A program made the position numbers and the translations under genes. A stretch of DNA of 64,000 bases from UBA974 sp002292405 (lineage in GTDB: Bacteria; Bacteroidota; Bacteroidia; Flavobacteriales_D; Sanyastnellaceae), in assembly GCA_943842425.1 (NCBI GenBank), contig CALTBR010000001.1, forward strand, positions 248,001 to 312,000. Direction: 5' to 3'. A model generated the notes under the pieces. The model did no database searches, had not been told where the DNA came from, and worked only from the letters and a program-made list of their open reading frames with translations. Shown piece by piece: positions 1 through 9,640 of this stretch; the first letter of the stretch is position 1, and each line of letters starts with the position of its first letter.

Positions 1-117
1 ATGCAAAAATTCATGCATGCTGTAAGTATAGATCAGAAAATGCAACTCAAAAATGTTCCGGGGATCACGAACACTAATATTTGGCCTTGCCTAAATGTTG
101 CCACTATAGAGATTAAC

Positions 118-2559
118 ATGAAGCTTTTGAAATCCCTATGCTTAGTAGTATTTATAGTTAGTTGGTTAGCTATGCCAAATATCTCCGCTCAGAAACATGT
201 AAAAGGAAAAGTTCTCGCTCCAGAATCTCATATTGGTCATAACCACGAAGCGGGCGAACATGAAGGCGAGAATGTATACGATGTGTTGCCTGGGGCGACA
301 GTGATTTGGAAAGGAACGACAGTGGGTACGATGACTGACCTTTTCGGGTTTTTTAAGATACCAGCTTTTAATATAGGAGACACACTACAAGTAAGCATGA
401 TTGGGTATGAGACTGTATGGATAATGTATACAGGCTGGGATTATTTAGATATACCACTCTTACCTGGAGTTCTGTTAAATGAGGCAAAGGTAGAAACCAG
501 AAAATCTACGACCTCTATTTCTCTTCTCGACCCATTGAATATCCAGCAGCTTAATAGGAAAGAACTTACAAAAGCGGCTTGTTGTAACTTAAGTGAAGCA
601 TTTGAAACAAACGCTTCTGTGGACGCTTCTTTTACAGACGCTGTAACAGGAACTCGTCAGATTCGGATGTTAGGTTTAGATGGAAAATATACCCAACTTC
701 TTGTAGACAATCTTCCAGGACCACGAGGGTTAAATGTTGTGCAAGGCCTGTCTTTTATTCCTGGTCCTTGGATAGATAACATTTCTATTTCAAAAGGGTC
801 AGGATCGGTAACTAACGGTTACGAGAGCATTACAGGCCAAATCAATGTTGCGATGCGAAATCCGGAAAATGCGGAGCCACTGCACATTAATTTGTATATA
901 AGTGGTGACGGAAGATTAGAATGGAATCACGTGAGTAGACATCAAGTGAGCAGGCGCTGGAGCACAGCTCTCTTATCCCACGCCGAGCTCGGCACTTTTA
1001 TAAATGACCGAAATGATGACACTTTTCTTGACACACCTTTAAAACGAGATATAGTCTTAAGGAATGAATGGAAATTTCGTGGTGACAGAGGTATTCGTGG
1101 TGAGTATACAATTTCTTCTGTCATGATGAAAAGGCTTGCAGGTCAATCCTCGGCCTACTCAGAGTCGAACTCACCTTTTGACCTTTTAAAACCCTATCTG
1201 GCAAATACGGATTCGTCTGCATGGACTGCCGCGACAACTATATCTAGATTAGAAGCGTCGGCAAAAACTGGATATGTCTTTCCTGATAAGTCTTGGCAAT
1301 CGATAGGTAGTCAATTTTTTGCTTCTACTCATAAGCAAGAACATAAGTTTGGCAACAGGAGCTATCAGGGAACAGAAGATTATTTTAGAGGCAACATGCT
1401 CTTCTCTAGCATCATTAACAATACGGATCACAAATTTACTACCGGTCTTAGTTTTGTTTATGATGATTTTAATGAGACAGGGACATGGGGAGCAGAATAC
1501 AACGAGTGGGATACTGCAAATGACACAATTTCTCGTACAGAAATTGTTCCAGGGGCTTTCTTTGAATACACATGGACAGCAGGAGAACGCTTGGTTGTTG
1601 TAGCTGGACTAAGAGGGGATCATCACAACCTTTACGGCAATTTTACCTCTCCTCGATTGCATGTTCGTTATTCAGTCGCGGAGGAGACGTCTGTTAAACT
1701 TGTTGCGGGACGTGGGTTCAGAACGGCAAATGTGTTTATGGAACAATTGGGATCTTGGGCGAGTAACAGACGCTGGGATATTCAAGAAGATTTGGCCCCA
1801 GAAGTAGCAACTAATTTAGGTTTAAACCTGGTTTCTAAATTCCGACTAAACTCTAGAGAGGCTTCACTTTCTTTAGACGGGTACTATACAAATTTTGACA
1901 ACAGAATCATTGTCGATTTATACAACTCTCCACACGAAGTAAGCATCTATAATCTAAACAATGTCGGGGGGTATCAGTCACGATCTAGCTCAAAGACTGT
2001 TCAGATAGAGTTTGACTGGTCTTTTCACAGGAGAATGGATGTAAAAGCAGCGTATAGATGGGTGGATGCTGTTACTGGCTATGCTTCTGGTGATTATGAT
2101 TCAGGTTATGGTTTTGAAATGCAACAAGACCCATACGTATCCAAGCACAGAGCTTTTACCCAATGGAGTTATGCAAGCAAAGAGTCTTTAGCAGGAAAGC
2201 AGACCAGAATTGATGCGACTATTCAATGGGTGGGACCTCAGGCACTGCCTGTTCCAGGTGGTATGACGATGGGAATGGATCCAGACAACCCAATGGACCC
2301 GATGGACCCAATGGAGAATATGCACCCGAGCGTCTCACCTTCTTTTACTCAGGCGAACATTCAGTTTACTCAAATATTACCTGGCAACCTAGAGCTTTAC
2401 ATAGGGATAGAGAATATTACAAACGTCATGCAGATGTCTCCTATTGTTGGCGTTCATGACGGTGTTCTTGACCTTGAGAACTTTGACGCCAGTCTTGTTT
2501 ACGCTCCGATTATGGGCCGAATGTCTTATGCTGGGTTAAGATGGACACTAGGTGGGTAA
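118..2559 (+). CDS. TonB-dependent outer membrane receptor, probably metal-related
   Basis: An outer membrane receptor that would import a ligand using TonB energy. The frame is open from base 1, but the ATG at 118 is followed by a typical signal peptide (MKLLKSLCLVVFIVSW, cleavage near ISAQ), so I start there (813 aa). Order: signal peptide; carboxypeptidase-regulatory-like domain (about residues 25-120) interrupted by a His/Glu-rich insert (HIGHNHEAGEHEGE); plug domain with KAACCNLSEAFE and TGxRQIRMLGLDG; 22-strand-type barrel ending in an aromatic beta strand (YAGLRWTLGG). A Met/Asp-rich loop (GMTMGMDPDNPMDP) lies near residue 720. From memory, the CCNLSE plug signature is typical of Bacteroidota receptors found beside heavy-metal-associated proteins. 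The His and Met clusters fit a metal or metal complex, possibly copper, but the substrate is inferred. The upstream neighbour is outside the window. Confidence 0.85.
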   Translation: MKLLKSLCLVVFIVSWLAMPNISAQKHVKGKVLAPESHIGHNHEAGEHEGENVYDVLPGATVIWKGTTVGTMTDLFGFFKIPAFNIGDTLQVSMIGYETVWIMYTGWDYLDIPLLPGVLLNEAKVETRKSTTSISLLDPLNIQQLNRKELTKAACCNLSEAFETNASVDASFTDAVTGTRQIRMLGLDGKYTQLLVDNLPGPRGLNVVQGLSFIPGPWIDNISISKGSGSVTNGYESITGQINVAMRNPENAEPLHINLYISGDGRLEWNHVSRHQVSRRWSTALLSHAELGTFINDRNDDTFLDTPLKRDIVLRNEWKFRGDRGIRGEYTISSVMMKRLAGQSSAYSESNSPFDLLKPYLANTDSSAWTAATTISRLEASAKTGYVFPDKSWQSIGSQFFASTHKQEHKFGNRSYQGTEDYFRGNMLFSSIINNTDHKFTTGLSFVYDDFNETGTWGAEYNEWDTANDTISRTEIVPGAFFEYTWTAGERLVVVAGLRGDHHNLYGNFTSPRLHVRYSVAEETSVKLVAGRGFRTANVFMEQLGSWASNRRWDIQEDLAPEVATNLGLNLVSKFRLNSREASLSLDGYYTNFDNRIIVDLYNSPHEVSIYNLNNVGGYQSRSSSKTVQIEFDWSFHRRMDVKAAYRWVDAVTGYASGDYDSGYGFEMQQDPYVSKHRAFTQWSYASKESLAGKQTRIDATIQWVGPQALPVPGGMTMGMDPDNPMDPMDPMENMHPSVSPSFTQANIQFTQILPGNLELYIGIENITNVMQMSPIVGVHDGVLDLENFDASLVYAPIMGRMSYAGLRWTLGG

Positions 2560-2572
2560 AAACAAGGGTAGA

Positions 2573-3196
2573 TTAACCGTGCATGGTTTCTACAATGCCG
2601 TATCGTTTTATTACTTCTCCTTCGAAATCAAGAAATTTCTGCCACCGGGCATCAACATCGATGTTGCCACCATATTTTCTGGCAAATTTTAGAAAGGTCG
2701 TGTAATGGTGAGCCTCAGAAATCATTAACTCTCTGTAAAATTCTACCAGGTCAGGATCGGTAAGTTTTTCAGTTAACAGTCTGAAACGCTCACAACTTCT
2801 TGCTTCTATCATGGCAGAAAAGAGCATCCTACTCACAAGCTGATTTTCTTTCGATCCACCTTCGCTCAACATATACTTATATAGCTCCCCAACGTAATTG
2901 TCTTTGCATTCATACTGAAGCTTCACACCCCTTTCCTTCATTTTCTCGAGTACCATATCGAAATGTTCGAGTTCTTCAATCGCAATCTTAGTCAGAGCTT
3001 CTACCAAGTCTGTGTGCATCGGGAACTTTGTGATGACACTGATGGCATTAGAAGCAGCTTTCTGCTCGCACCATGCGTGATCATTGAGAATGGAGTTAAT
3101 GTTGTTTTCGCAAAGCTTCGCCCATTTATCATCCGTTGCAAGTCTTAAACCTAGAAGAACTTTTTTTGCCTTCTCATATTTTTCGATTTCAGACAT
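2573..3196 (-). CDS. miaE: tRNA-(ms2io6A)-hydroxylase MiaE
   Basis: A non-haem di-iron monooxygenase of the ferritin-like superfamily. It hydroxylates the isopentenyl group of ms2i6A at tRNA position 37. The whole 207-aa protein is a helical bundle with the expected carboxylate/His ligand pattern: WCEQKAA, IEELEHFDMV, EARSCERF and ISEAHHYTTF, matching MiaE in spacing and length. I chose the ATG at 3196; an in-frame TTG six bases upstream is less likely. The stop lies 13 bp from the stop of the convergent TonB receptor gene. The next gene upstream on the same strand is an RNA-type methyltransferase, 14 bp away, so the two may be cotranscribed as an RNA modification pair. Confidence 0.88.
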   Translation of the reverse strand: MSEIEKYEKAKKVLLGLRLATDDKWAKLCENNINSILNDHAWCEQKAASNAISVITKFPMHTDLVEALTKIAIEELEHFDMVLEKMKERGVKLQYECKDNYVGELYKYMLSEGGSKENQLVSRMLFSAMIEARSCERFRLLTEKLTDPDLVEFYRELMISEAHHYTTFLKFARKYGGNIDVDARWQKFLDFEGEVIKRYGIVETMHG

Positions 3197-3210
3197 TTTC
3201 AATGATTGTA

Positions 3211-4083
3211 TTATAGTTCGACTCGAATGAGAGAACCAGTGGAAAGCAAATGCCCATCACTAGCTTGTAAACAGAGCTCACCGCATTCGGTGGATGCATT
3301 TGGCAAAACCCTACGCCAAAGAGTCTCAAGTGTAGAAGGAGGCAGTCCAGAGTATGTATTCATCACAACAAATCCACCTGGCTCTACAACCTGAGAAACG
3401 AGCTTAACGATTTCTATTAAGCTTTGCTCAAGTTTCCATTTTTCATTTTTTGGACCCAACCCCCAAGTTGGAGGGTCGAGCACCACTCCTGAATATTTAT
3501 TCTCCCTTTTTACTTCACGCCTGAGAAATTTAAGAGCATCCTCTACGACCCACCGAATTCCAGTTAATCCACTAAGCTCCATATTCTCCCTAGTCCAATC
3601 GATGACCTGCCTTATTGCATCGACATGGGTAACATCTGCTCCCGCACTTTTCGCAGCTAGGCTTGCCCCCCCGGTGTAGGCGAAGAGGTTTAAAAGCTTA
3701 TCTCCCTTTTGGATTTTTCCTGCGATATACTCCCAATTAGAAGCTTGTTCGGGAAACACCCCTATGTGCTTAAATCGTGTAGTTTCGAGTTTAAATTTAA
3801 GTCTTAGTGAAGGATGGTTTTCAGATTTATATTCTAAATTCCAGCTATCGGGAGTATTCCCGTGCTGCTTCCAATAACCTGCAGCCTTGCTCGTTGATTC
3901 AAAACTAGCATGAGCTTTATCCCATTCTTTAAAGGATTGCCCCCTATCCCACACAGCACTAGCTTCGGGTCTGTCGAGCACCAAGCCCCCGAATTTTTCT
4001 AGCTTTGCTCCTTCACCAGAATCGATCAACTCATAGTCTTTCCACGTGTCCGCAACAAACCTTTTTATTTTGTGTGATCCCAT
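3211..4083 (-). CDS. class I SAM-dependent methyltransferase, RlmI/RlmK-like
   Basis: A Rossmann-fold methyltransferase of about 290 aa. The N-terminal part (about 1-100) resembles the substrate-binding half of rRNA cytosine or guanine methyltransferases. The catalytic half shows motif I as LLNLFAYTGGASLAAKSAGA, the acidic loop VDAIRQVIDWTREN, a DAL motif (VVEDALKFL) and the motif IV-like VVLDPPTWGLG. This combination is seen in the RlmI/RlmK family and its relatives, so an rRNA substrate is likely but not certain. ATG at 4083 is chosen over a TTG nine bases upstream. It sits 14 bp upstream of miaE on the same strand and is divergent from rnr, sharing a 100-bp intergenic region with it. A TTTGC element lies just before the start codon. 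Confidence 0.75.
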   Translation of the reverse strand: MGSHKIKRFVADTWKDYELIDSGEGAKLEKFGGLVLDRPEASAVWDRGQSFKEWDKAHASFESTSKAAGYWKQHGNTPDSWNLEYKSENHPSLRLKFKLETTRFKHIGVFPEQASNWEYIAGKIQKGDKLLNLFAYTGGASLAAKSAGADVTHVDAIRQVIDWTRENMELSGLTGIRWVVEDALKFLRREVKRENKYSGVVLDPPTWGLGPKNEKWKLEQSLIEIVKLVSQVVEPGGFVVMNTYSGLPPSTLETLWRRVLPNASTECGELCLQASDGHLLSTGSLIRVEL

Positions 4084-4185
4084 AGCGTGCAAAGGTCGTT
4101 ATTTGAATGTTTAACTCGCACCTAACATTCTAATAATGATGTAGTCATGTTCATTTGAATATTTCGCCTCATCTTTGCGCTATAT

Positions 4186-6405
4186 ATGGGAAGGAAAAAA
4201 AGAGGAAGCTGGCCTAAAGGAAATAAATCAGACAGGGGTAGCAAAGGCCAAAGAGGTCAACATGGAGTTTCGAGTTCGAATTCACCAAAAGATTTACGCA
4301 GAACGATTTTAGAAGTCTTCCGAAGAAGACCCGATAAACAGTTAAATCACAAGCAGGTATCGTCTGCTTTGGGGGTGCTCAATCACGATGTCAAAAATCT
4401 CATCATGGAGTTGCTGAGTGATTTGGCAACGAAAGGCAAGCTTGAAGACCTAGGACGAGGAAAATATTTACTGATGGCAGAAGAAGTTCAAGCCACTTCA
4501 GGAGTAATACAAATTACTCGTTTCGGAAGAGGGTTTGTCATGCAAGACGATGGATCTGAAATAAAATTATCAAAGGGTTCTACAGGGAATTCATTTTGGG
4601 GGGATACGGTCGAAGTAGAGTGGGCAAAAAGTCGCAGCAAAGCAATCCCCTATGTTTCGAAAGTCATTCAACGTATGCGCAAGGTATATGTGGTTACCAT
4701 AGAACAAGTGAAAGACTATGCGTTCGGCCACCCCTCGGACACAAGACTTCACACAAACTTCTTTATCCCAGGTCGCTCACTGAATGGAGCGATTCAGGGC
4801 GACAAGGTTCTCGTAGAACTTAAATCTTGGGACTCGCAAGACGACGCCCCTCTCGGACATGTAGTTAAAGTATTGGGTCAGGAAGGAGACAATGATGTTG
4901 AAATGCATGCCATTTTAGCGGAGTATGGATTGCCACTTGAGTTTCCGCCCGAAGTAGAACAAGAGGCCCAGCAGTTTATCCCGAGCGCGAAAAGCAAAGT
5001 AGGTCTTGACAAAAAGGAAATAGCGAAACGTCGTGATATGCGTGACGTTCTGACAATGACCATAGACCCGGCGGATGCAAAGGATTTCGACGATGCTTTG
5101 AGTTTGCAGAAGTTGAAAAACGGAAATATAGAGGTGGGTATTCATATCGCAGATGTTTCGTATTACGTCAAACCAGGAAGCGCAATCGATGATGAGGCCA
5201 TTAGTCGCGCGACATCCGTTTACCTGGTTGACAGAACGATTCCGATGCTTCCAGAAGTGCTTTCTAACGACTTGTGCTCACTTCGCCCTAACGAAGATAA
5301 GTTTGCCTTCAGCGCGGTCTTCGAAATGGACGAAGAGGCCAACGTAATCAATGAATGGTTCGGGAGAACGGTCATTCACTCAGACAGAAGATTTGCATAC
5401 GAAGACGCACAAGTAAGGCTTGAAACCGGGGAGGGAGATCTCGCCGACGAGCTCGCTTTAATGTTTAAACTCGCAACAAAACTCCGCGAGAATAGATTTG
5501 AAAATGGCGGCATAGACTTCAATACAGAGGAGGTGAGGTTCGAACTTGATGAGTCTGGAAAGCCATTACGTGTGGTCATTAAAAGGATGAGGGAATCGAA
5601 CAAGCTCATAGAAGATTTCATGCTACTTGCCAATGTTAGAGTAGCCCGCTTCCTCGCTAAAGTTCACCCAGAGAAGAAAACCCCTACGAGAACAAGTATT
5701 TACAGAGTGCATGATAATCCCGATCCGGAGAAGCTTCAAGCGCTTAGGGTATTTGTGAGGAGGTTTGGCCATGAATTGCCTAAACCCCAAAAGGGCAATG
5801 CTGAAGCTCTCATTCGAGATCTGTTAAAAGCTACTGCTGGAACTCCGGAGGAGGGGACGGTAAAGACCATGGCGATTAGGTCTATGGCAAAGGCGGAGTA
5901 TTCGAGTACGAACATAGGTCACTACGGCCTGTCTTTCCCGTATTACACGCATTTTACGTCACCCATACGCCGATATCCGGATGTAATAGTGCATCGTTTG
6001 TTACAGCATTATCTTGATGGTGGTAAGGATGCAGACCAAAACGAACTCGACTCTCGTTGCCACCACAGCGGTATTATGGAAAAGCGTTCCGCAGAAGCTG
6101 AGCGCGCCAGTATTAAGTACAAGCAGGTGGAGTATTTAATGACTCGCATAGGTGAAACCTACAAAGGTCTTGTCGCAGGAGCAATTCCACGAGGACTTTT
6201 CGTTGAGATTCAGGAAAACAAATGTGAAGGATTCGTTCCTAAAGATGCGCTTCCGAATGACCACTGGGTCTACGATGACGAACGAATCGGTTTTGAAGGA
6301 ATGCGGTCAAGAAAGCTAATTGCTCTAGGAGATGAGGTCACTGTAAGGGTCGTTTCAGCTAACCTTGCAAAACGTCAGCTTGAGTTTGAAGTTCTTGTAG
6401 ATTAA
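4186..6405 (+). CDS. rnr: Ribonuclease R
   Basis: A 3'-5' processive exoribonuclease of the RNase II/R family that degrades structured RNA. Order in 739 aa: basic, Gly/Ser-rich N-terminus (KKRGSWPKGNKSDRG); winged helix region (about 35-100); two cold-shock domains (about 100-280); RNB catalytic domain from about 290 with the metal-binding motif DPADAKDFDDAL; and a C-terminal S1 domain (about 645-735, GLVAGAIPRGLFVEI). The HFTSPIRRYPDVIVHRLL stretch near 600 is the usual RNB signature. Length is normal for RNase R. The ATG at 4186 is preceded by CATCTTTGCGC, a TAnnTTTG-like element only 8 bases away, so the leader would be very short. tRNA genes follow 23 bp downstream. Confidence 0.93.
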   Translation: MGRKKRGSWPKGNKSDRGSKGQRGQHGVSSSNSPKDLRRTILEVFRRRPDKQLNHKQVSSALGVLNHDVKNLIMELLSDLATKGKLEDLGRGKYLLMAEEVQATSGVIQITRFGRGFVMQDDGSEIKLSKGSTGNSFWGDTVEVEWAKSRSKAIPYVSKVIQRMRKVYVVTIEQVKDYAFGHPSDTRLHTNFFIPGRSLNGAIQGDKVLVELKSWDSQDDAPLGHVVKVLGQEGDNDVEMHAILAEYGLPLEFPPEVEQEAQQFIPSAKSKVGLDKKEIAKRRDMRDVLTMTIDPADAKDFDDALSLQKLKNGNIEVGIHIADVSYYVKPGSAIDDEAISRATSVYLVDRTIPMLPEVLSNDLCSLRPNEDKFAFSAVFEMDEEANVINEWFGRTVIHSDRRFAYEDAQVRLETGEGDLADELALMFKLATKLRENRFENGGIDFNTEEVRFELDESGKPLRVVIKRMRESNKLIEDFMLLANVRVARFLAKVHPEKKTPTRTSIYRVHDNPDPEKLQALRVFVRRFGHELPKPQKGNAEALIRDLLKATAGTPEEGTVKTMAIRSMAKAEYSSTNIGHYGLSFPYYTHFTSPIRRYPDVIVHRLLQHYLDGGKDADQNELDSRCHHSGIMEKRSAEAERASIKYKQVEYLMTRIGETYKGLVAGAIPRGLFVEIQENKCEGFVPKDALPNDHWVYDDERIGFEGMRSRKLIALGDEVTVRVVSANLAKRQLEFEVLVD

Positions 6406-6428
6406 GCAGTACTTTTGCATTTCGATTT

Positions 6429-6501
6429 GCGCTTGTAGCTCAGTGGTTAGAGCAGTGGACTCATAATCCATTGGTCGTAGGTTCAAATCCTACCAGGCGC
6501 A
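6429..6501 (+). tRNA. tRNA with CAU anticodon, probably tRNA-Ile2 (lysidine type)
   Basis: A 73-base cloverleaf: acceptor GCGCTTG pairs with CAGGCGC, D stem GCTC/GAGC, anticodon stem GTGGA/TCCAT with loop CTCATAA, T arm GTAGG-TTCAAAT-CCTAC, discriminator A, no encoded CCA. The anticodon is CAT. The D-loop, anticodon region (GGACTCATAATCC) and variable loop (TTGGTC) resemble the E. coli Ile2 tRNA, whose C34 is modified to lysidine, more than an initiator tRNA, since position 1 is paired. Elongator tRNA-Met remains possible. Confidence 0.88.
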
Positions 6502-6510
6502 CTGACAGAG

Positions 6511-6544
6511 ACGCCGCTGAGAAATCTCTCGGCGGCGTTTTTTT
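6511..6544 (+). terminator. Rho-independent terminator after the CAU tRNA
   Basis: A 12-bp GC-rich hairpin (ACGCCGCTGAGA, loop AATC, TCTCGGCGGCGT, one G-U pair) followed at once by seven T residues. It lies between the CAU tRNA and tRNA-Arg, which would separate their transcripts unless it is only partly effective. Confidence 0.88.
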
Positions 6545-6616
6545 GGCCCCGTAGTTCAATGGATAGAATAGGACTTTCCTAAAGTTTAGATGCAGGTTCG
6601 ATTCCTGCCGGGGCTA
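6545..6616 (+). tRNA. tRNA-Arg (CCU)
   Basis: A 72-base cloverleaf: acceptor GGCCCCG pairs with CGGGGCT (G1-U72 wobble), D stem GTTC/GAAT, anticodon stem GGACT/AGTTT with loop TTCCTAA, T arm GCAGG-TTCGATT-CCTGC, discriminator A. The anticodon CCT reads AGG. Its 3' end, from base 6605 on, is repeated about 5.5 kb downstream at 12130, so it probably served as an integration site. Confidence 0.9.
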
Positions 6617-6629
6617 CTAAAGTGATTCT
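6605..6629 (+). repeat. tRNA-Arg 3'-end repeat, proximal copy (attachment-site-like)
   Basis: The last 12 bases of tRNA-Arg plus 13 downstream bases (CTGCCGGGGCTACTAAAG, one variable base, GATTCT) recur at 12130-12154 with 24 of 25 identical. A direct repeat of a tRNA 3' end is the usual scar of tyrosine-recombinase integration. No integrase gene is present between the copies, so the element would be immobile. Confidence 0.6.
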
Positions 6630-6699
6630 AAAGAATTCGTGTTCAGCTATAAAAGAGGATATACATAAAACAATAGTTGTATCGTTACCACATGTTATT

Positions 6700-9573
6700 T
6701 TATTCAACAATTACCTTCTTAGTAAATACCGCTTGATTATCTTTAACATATACTGTTATAAAATAAATCCCTGAGTACAATTTGCTTAACTGAAATGAAT
6801 TTTGTGTAGATAAAACATTTTTATTAATTAATTGTCCCATAGTATTATACACCTCAACTTTTTCTATTACTTGAGATGTATTAATATTAAAAACGCCATC
6901 TTTAGAAGGGTTAGGAAATATCAACACCTCTTTTTCTAAATTGAATTCATCAATGCTCAATATACTCCCATCTACCTTTCCACCAATAATCATGGGATGG
7001 GAGACAGCATCAGAAGGCGTGATAGTTCCTACATAGGAATTTTCGTGTTCTGCAAACAATTGCGCGTTTGTTTGGCCTGCAAACTCTCCATCGATACAAT
7101 CACTGGGGTCACTAAAGCTACAGGCATTTCCTGAAATACCAGATACTATTGGAATAAAGTCCGCATCTTGAGCATTATAATAGGCTCTCGAATTACTAAA
7201 TGGTCCAAAATTCAAGTGGATTTCTTGAGGTGCTAAGAAAAACTCTGAATCACTCTTAGCATCATCTAACAAGGGAAATCCTTTTTGTCCTACTTCATCA
7301 TAAAATATATAGGGGTCAAGAATAATATTATTGTTTGGGTTATTAAATGAAACAGCACCTTCAATCAGAATGTCCGACTTTGTGGGATTAGTAGAAAGCA
7401 TTCCTATTCCGAACCCTTCGCCTTCATCCCCATCGTCAATTGGTACACTGGGAGGACTGATTAAAATATCAGTTCCAGCATTGTTAAAGATTCCACCATT
7501 TATAGTTACCTGAGCATTTTGAGGGAGAGCAACACCTACAGCATTTCCAGAAAAACCTTCTATAGTGTTGTTATTCAATACCCAACGATGCGTATTATGA
7601 AAATAATCCAAATCTAACCCTATTACTTCAGGTTCATCGGGTACGTAATTAGGTGAAGGGTTTGTGCCATAGTCTTCGATGCCCGAACGACCGCCATAAC
7701 CAACTAATCTCGAATTTTGAATAGTAACATTGGTCGTATAATTATGCTCAAAACCAACTTTTCCGATATTCCAGAGAATTGTGCCATCGAAAACCAAATT
7801 CAATTGGTCTTTGTACACATCTGGTAAGTCATTAATCCATTCGTTAGGGTCATTTATATTAGGGTCCGTTTTGCGATGAAATTCAGTATGCACATAATAA
7901 GTCTGAACGCCCCTCACGAAATTGTAAGCAATATTATTCAAAAAAGGTCTGGCTTGTAAATACCAAATATCGAGTACAAAGTTGGGATAAGTCGATTTCC
8001 AATTGTGCAAGACTTGGTTTAGAGTGGGAAATTCCGATGCAGGCACATGAGCATCAATATCGCCTCGTGCCATTCCCAAGCCTTTTTCTATCAGACCATC
8101 CGTCCAATATACATAGGCATGTCCTGTGCAACCCGAAACGACATTACCCTGTACCGTTACACCCGTACCATGCAACCAGAATCCATCTCCTTGCCAGGCA
8201 AAATCTTGAATCCCTTCTCTAATATCTGATAATGCTTGTGTTACTACACCATCTGTATAAGAATCTCTCGGACGAGGGGCTGTCAAAATAGGATTTGTTG
8301 GGTTAACCGTTCTAATTGCAATGTTTTCGATAAAAGAACCCGTTTCGTTTCCTGCTTCGGTATTAAATGCACCACCAGCTACGTTATAGCTTACATTTCT
8401 TATAAAATCTGCTCTTGCTGAATGATTGACAAAGCCCCATCCTGGGTCATTATTGACTACACAGCCTTCTACTTTCGCAGGAGTTGGTAATGGTGTGATA
8501 GGTTTAGCAGGAAAAACGGAGACATCTAATCCTCCTCTATGAAAATGAATTGAATAACGACCTCTTGGGTTTTTTCCTCCGTTTGGAATCGCTTGTCCTG
8601 TATTTTGATTGGCATCTAAATCTTCAAAATTCCAATCGTCTAATATGATAGACTTATCCGTTCTACCTAAGTTATTGGCTTCTACATATTTTAAATCTAC
8701 ATTAAGAGTATGCATAAACATCAGATGTCCTCTGGGTTTATTAAATTCCCCACTAATGGAAGAAACACTTGTATTTTCAGATGACACCACAATATTCCTG
8801 CTCAAATTTGCAACATGTACATCTAAATCGGAAGCTTGTGTTGGTGCTTTATGGTCTCTAACCAATGCTGGTGTAAATGTTATTGTACTTCCCGAAATGG
8901 CAGTAATGGTAACCACTTCATCTTTTTCAAACTCTGAGGTATTGGAAATAGAAGTATTTGTAATAGGGTCGGTTCCAGCCACCACCAATTTATCACCGAC
9001 TTGCCATCCTGTTGGGGCAGCGCTCAATACGAATTGCGTTGCTCCTGCCGATGGATGCGTTTGAAGTGTTAGCCAACTCGTTTTGTCGGCACCGTGCATG
9101 GTAGTTGTACCCATCAATACTGCTCCGGGAGCGAAACGCTCTGGGTCTTCCCATTGGGTAGTGCCGCCCATTTCTGCAAAAACTAAACTTGCAGTTGTAC
9201 CTACTGGTATTTTGTTGGCATTTGTTCCTATTTCTAGGGTTCCGTTGGGAGCACTAAATATATATTCAGTTCTCAATTCAGTATTAGTATTGGTAGCGAA
9301 TTGTAATTTACCACCATCAGCGATTCTAATAGATTTAAATTTTTCCGTTACCATACCGTCAACAATTATAGTAACTCCATTTGGAATGAGTACTCGATCG
9401 TAATTAACAGGTAATGAACCTCCCCAAGTTGTATTAGAGGACCAATTACCCGAGACAGAAGCAGTTTTGGTAGCAGTACCTGAAACTTGCATAGGTGTTT
9501 GTGAAAAACCTTTATTCGTGCTACAAATGACTATGAATAGAGTTAATAAAATTGGAAATAGTTTACTCTTCAT
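6700..9573 (-). CDS. Secreted G8-domain (CEMIP/TMEM2-like) protein with T9SS sorting domain
   Basis: A large secreted protein of about 957 aa. ATG at 9573 gives a signal peptide (MKSKLFPILLTLFIVI, ending GFSQ). Residues about 30-170 match a G8 domain: SWSSNTTWGG, then a beta-rich run with conserved glycines and GADKTSWLTLQ. The middle resembles the right-handed beta-helix region of KIAA1199/CEMIP-like proteins (HFHRGG, NDPGWGFVNHS, GNVVSGCTGHAYVYW, WLHGTGVTVQGN). The C-terminus (about 875-957) is a T9SS type A sorting domain with LIFPNPSKDG and KKVIVE. In animals G8 proteins of this type act on hyaluronan; a polysaccharide-related role here is inference. The gene is AT-richer than its neighbours and lies just inside the tRNA-Arg repeat, which fits horizontal acquisition. 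Confidence 0.8.
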   Translation of the reverse strand: MKSKLFPILLTLFIVICSTNKGFSQTPMQVSGTATKTASVSGNWSSNTTWGGSLPVNYDRVLIPNGVTIIVDGMVTEKFKSIRIADGGKLQFATNTNTELRTEYIFSAPNGTLEIGTNANKIPVGTTASLVFAEMGGTTQWEDPERFAPGAVLMGTTTMHGADKTSWLTLQTHPSAGATQFVLSAAPTGWQVGDKLVVAGTDPITNTSISNTSEFEKDEVVTITAISGSTITFTPALVRDHKAPTQASDLDVHVANLSRNIVVSSENTSVSSISGEFNKPRGHLMFMHTLNVDLKYVEANNLGRTDKSIILDDWNFEDLDANQNTGQAIPNGGKNPRGRYSIHFHRGGLDVSVFPAKPITPLPTPAKVEGCVVNNDPGWGFVNHSARADFIRNVSYNVAGGAFNTEAGNETGSFIENIAIRTVNPTNPILTAPRPRDSYTDGVVTQALSDIREGIQDFAWQGDGFWLHGTGVTVQGNVVSGCTGHAYVYWTDGLIEKGLGMARGDIDAHVPASEFPTLNQVLHNWKSTYPNFVLDIWYLQARPFLNNIAYNFVRGVQTYYVHTEFHRKTDPNINDPNEWINDLPDVYKDQLNLVFDGTILWNIGKVGFEHNYTTNVTIQNSRLVGYGGRSGIEDYGTNPSPNYVPDEPEVIGLDLDYFHNTHRWVLNNNTIEGFSGNAVGVALPQNAQVTINGGIFNNAGTDILISPPSVPIDDGDEGEGFGIGMLSTNPTKSDILIEGAVSFNNPNNNIILDPYIFYDEVGQKGFPLLDDAKSDSEFFLAPQEIHLNFGPFSNSRAYYNAQDADFIPIVSGISGNACSFSDPSDCIDGEFAGQTNAQLFAEHENSYVGTITPSDAVSHPMIIGGKVDGSILSIDEFNLEKEVLIFPNPSKDGVFNINTSQVIEKVEVYNTMGQLINKNVLSTQNSFQLSKLYSGIYFITVYVKDNQAVFTKKVIVE

Positions 9574-9640
9574 ATATTTAATTTTTAATGTGTGGTAACG
9601 GTTAGGCAAAGTTATCTCTAAGATAACTTATACAGCTTTC

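Noticed and set aside
1..117. In-frame extension of the first TonB receptor to base 1
   Set aside because: The added 39 residues have no signal-peptide character, while ATG 118 begins a standard signal peptide.
8609..9403. Plus-strand open frames across the G8-domain gene
   Set aside because: They are shadows of the real minus-strand gene; no start signal or domain is seen.
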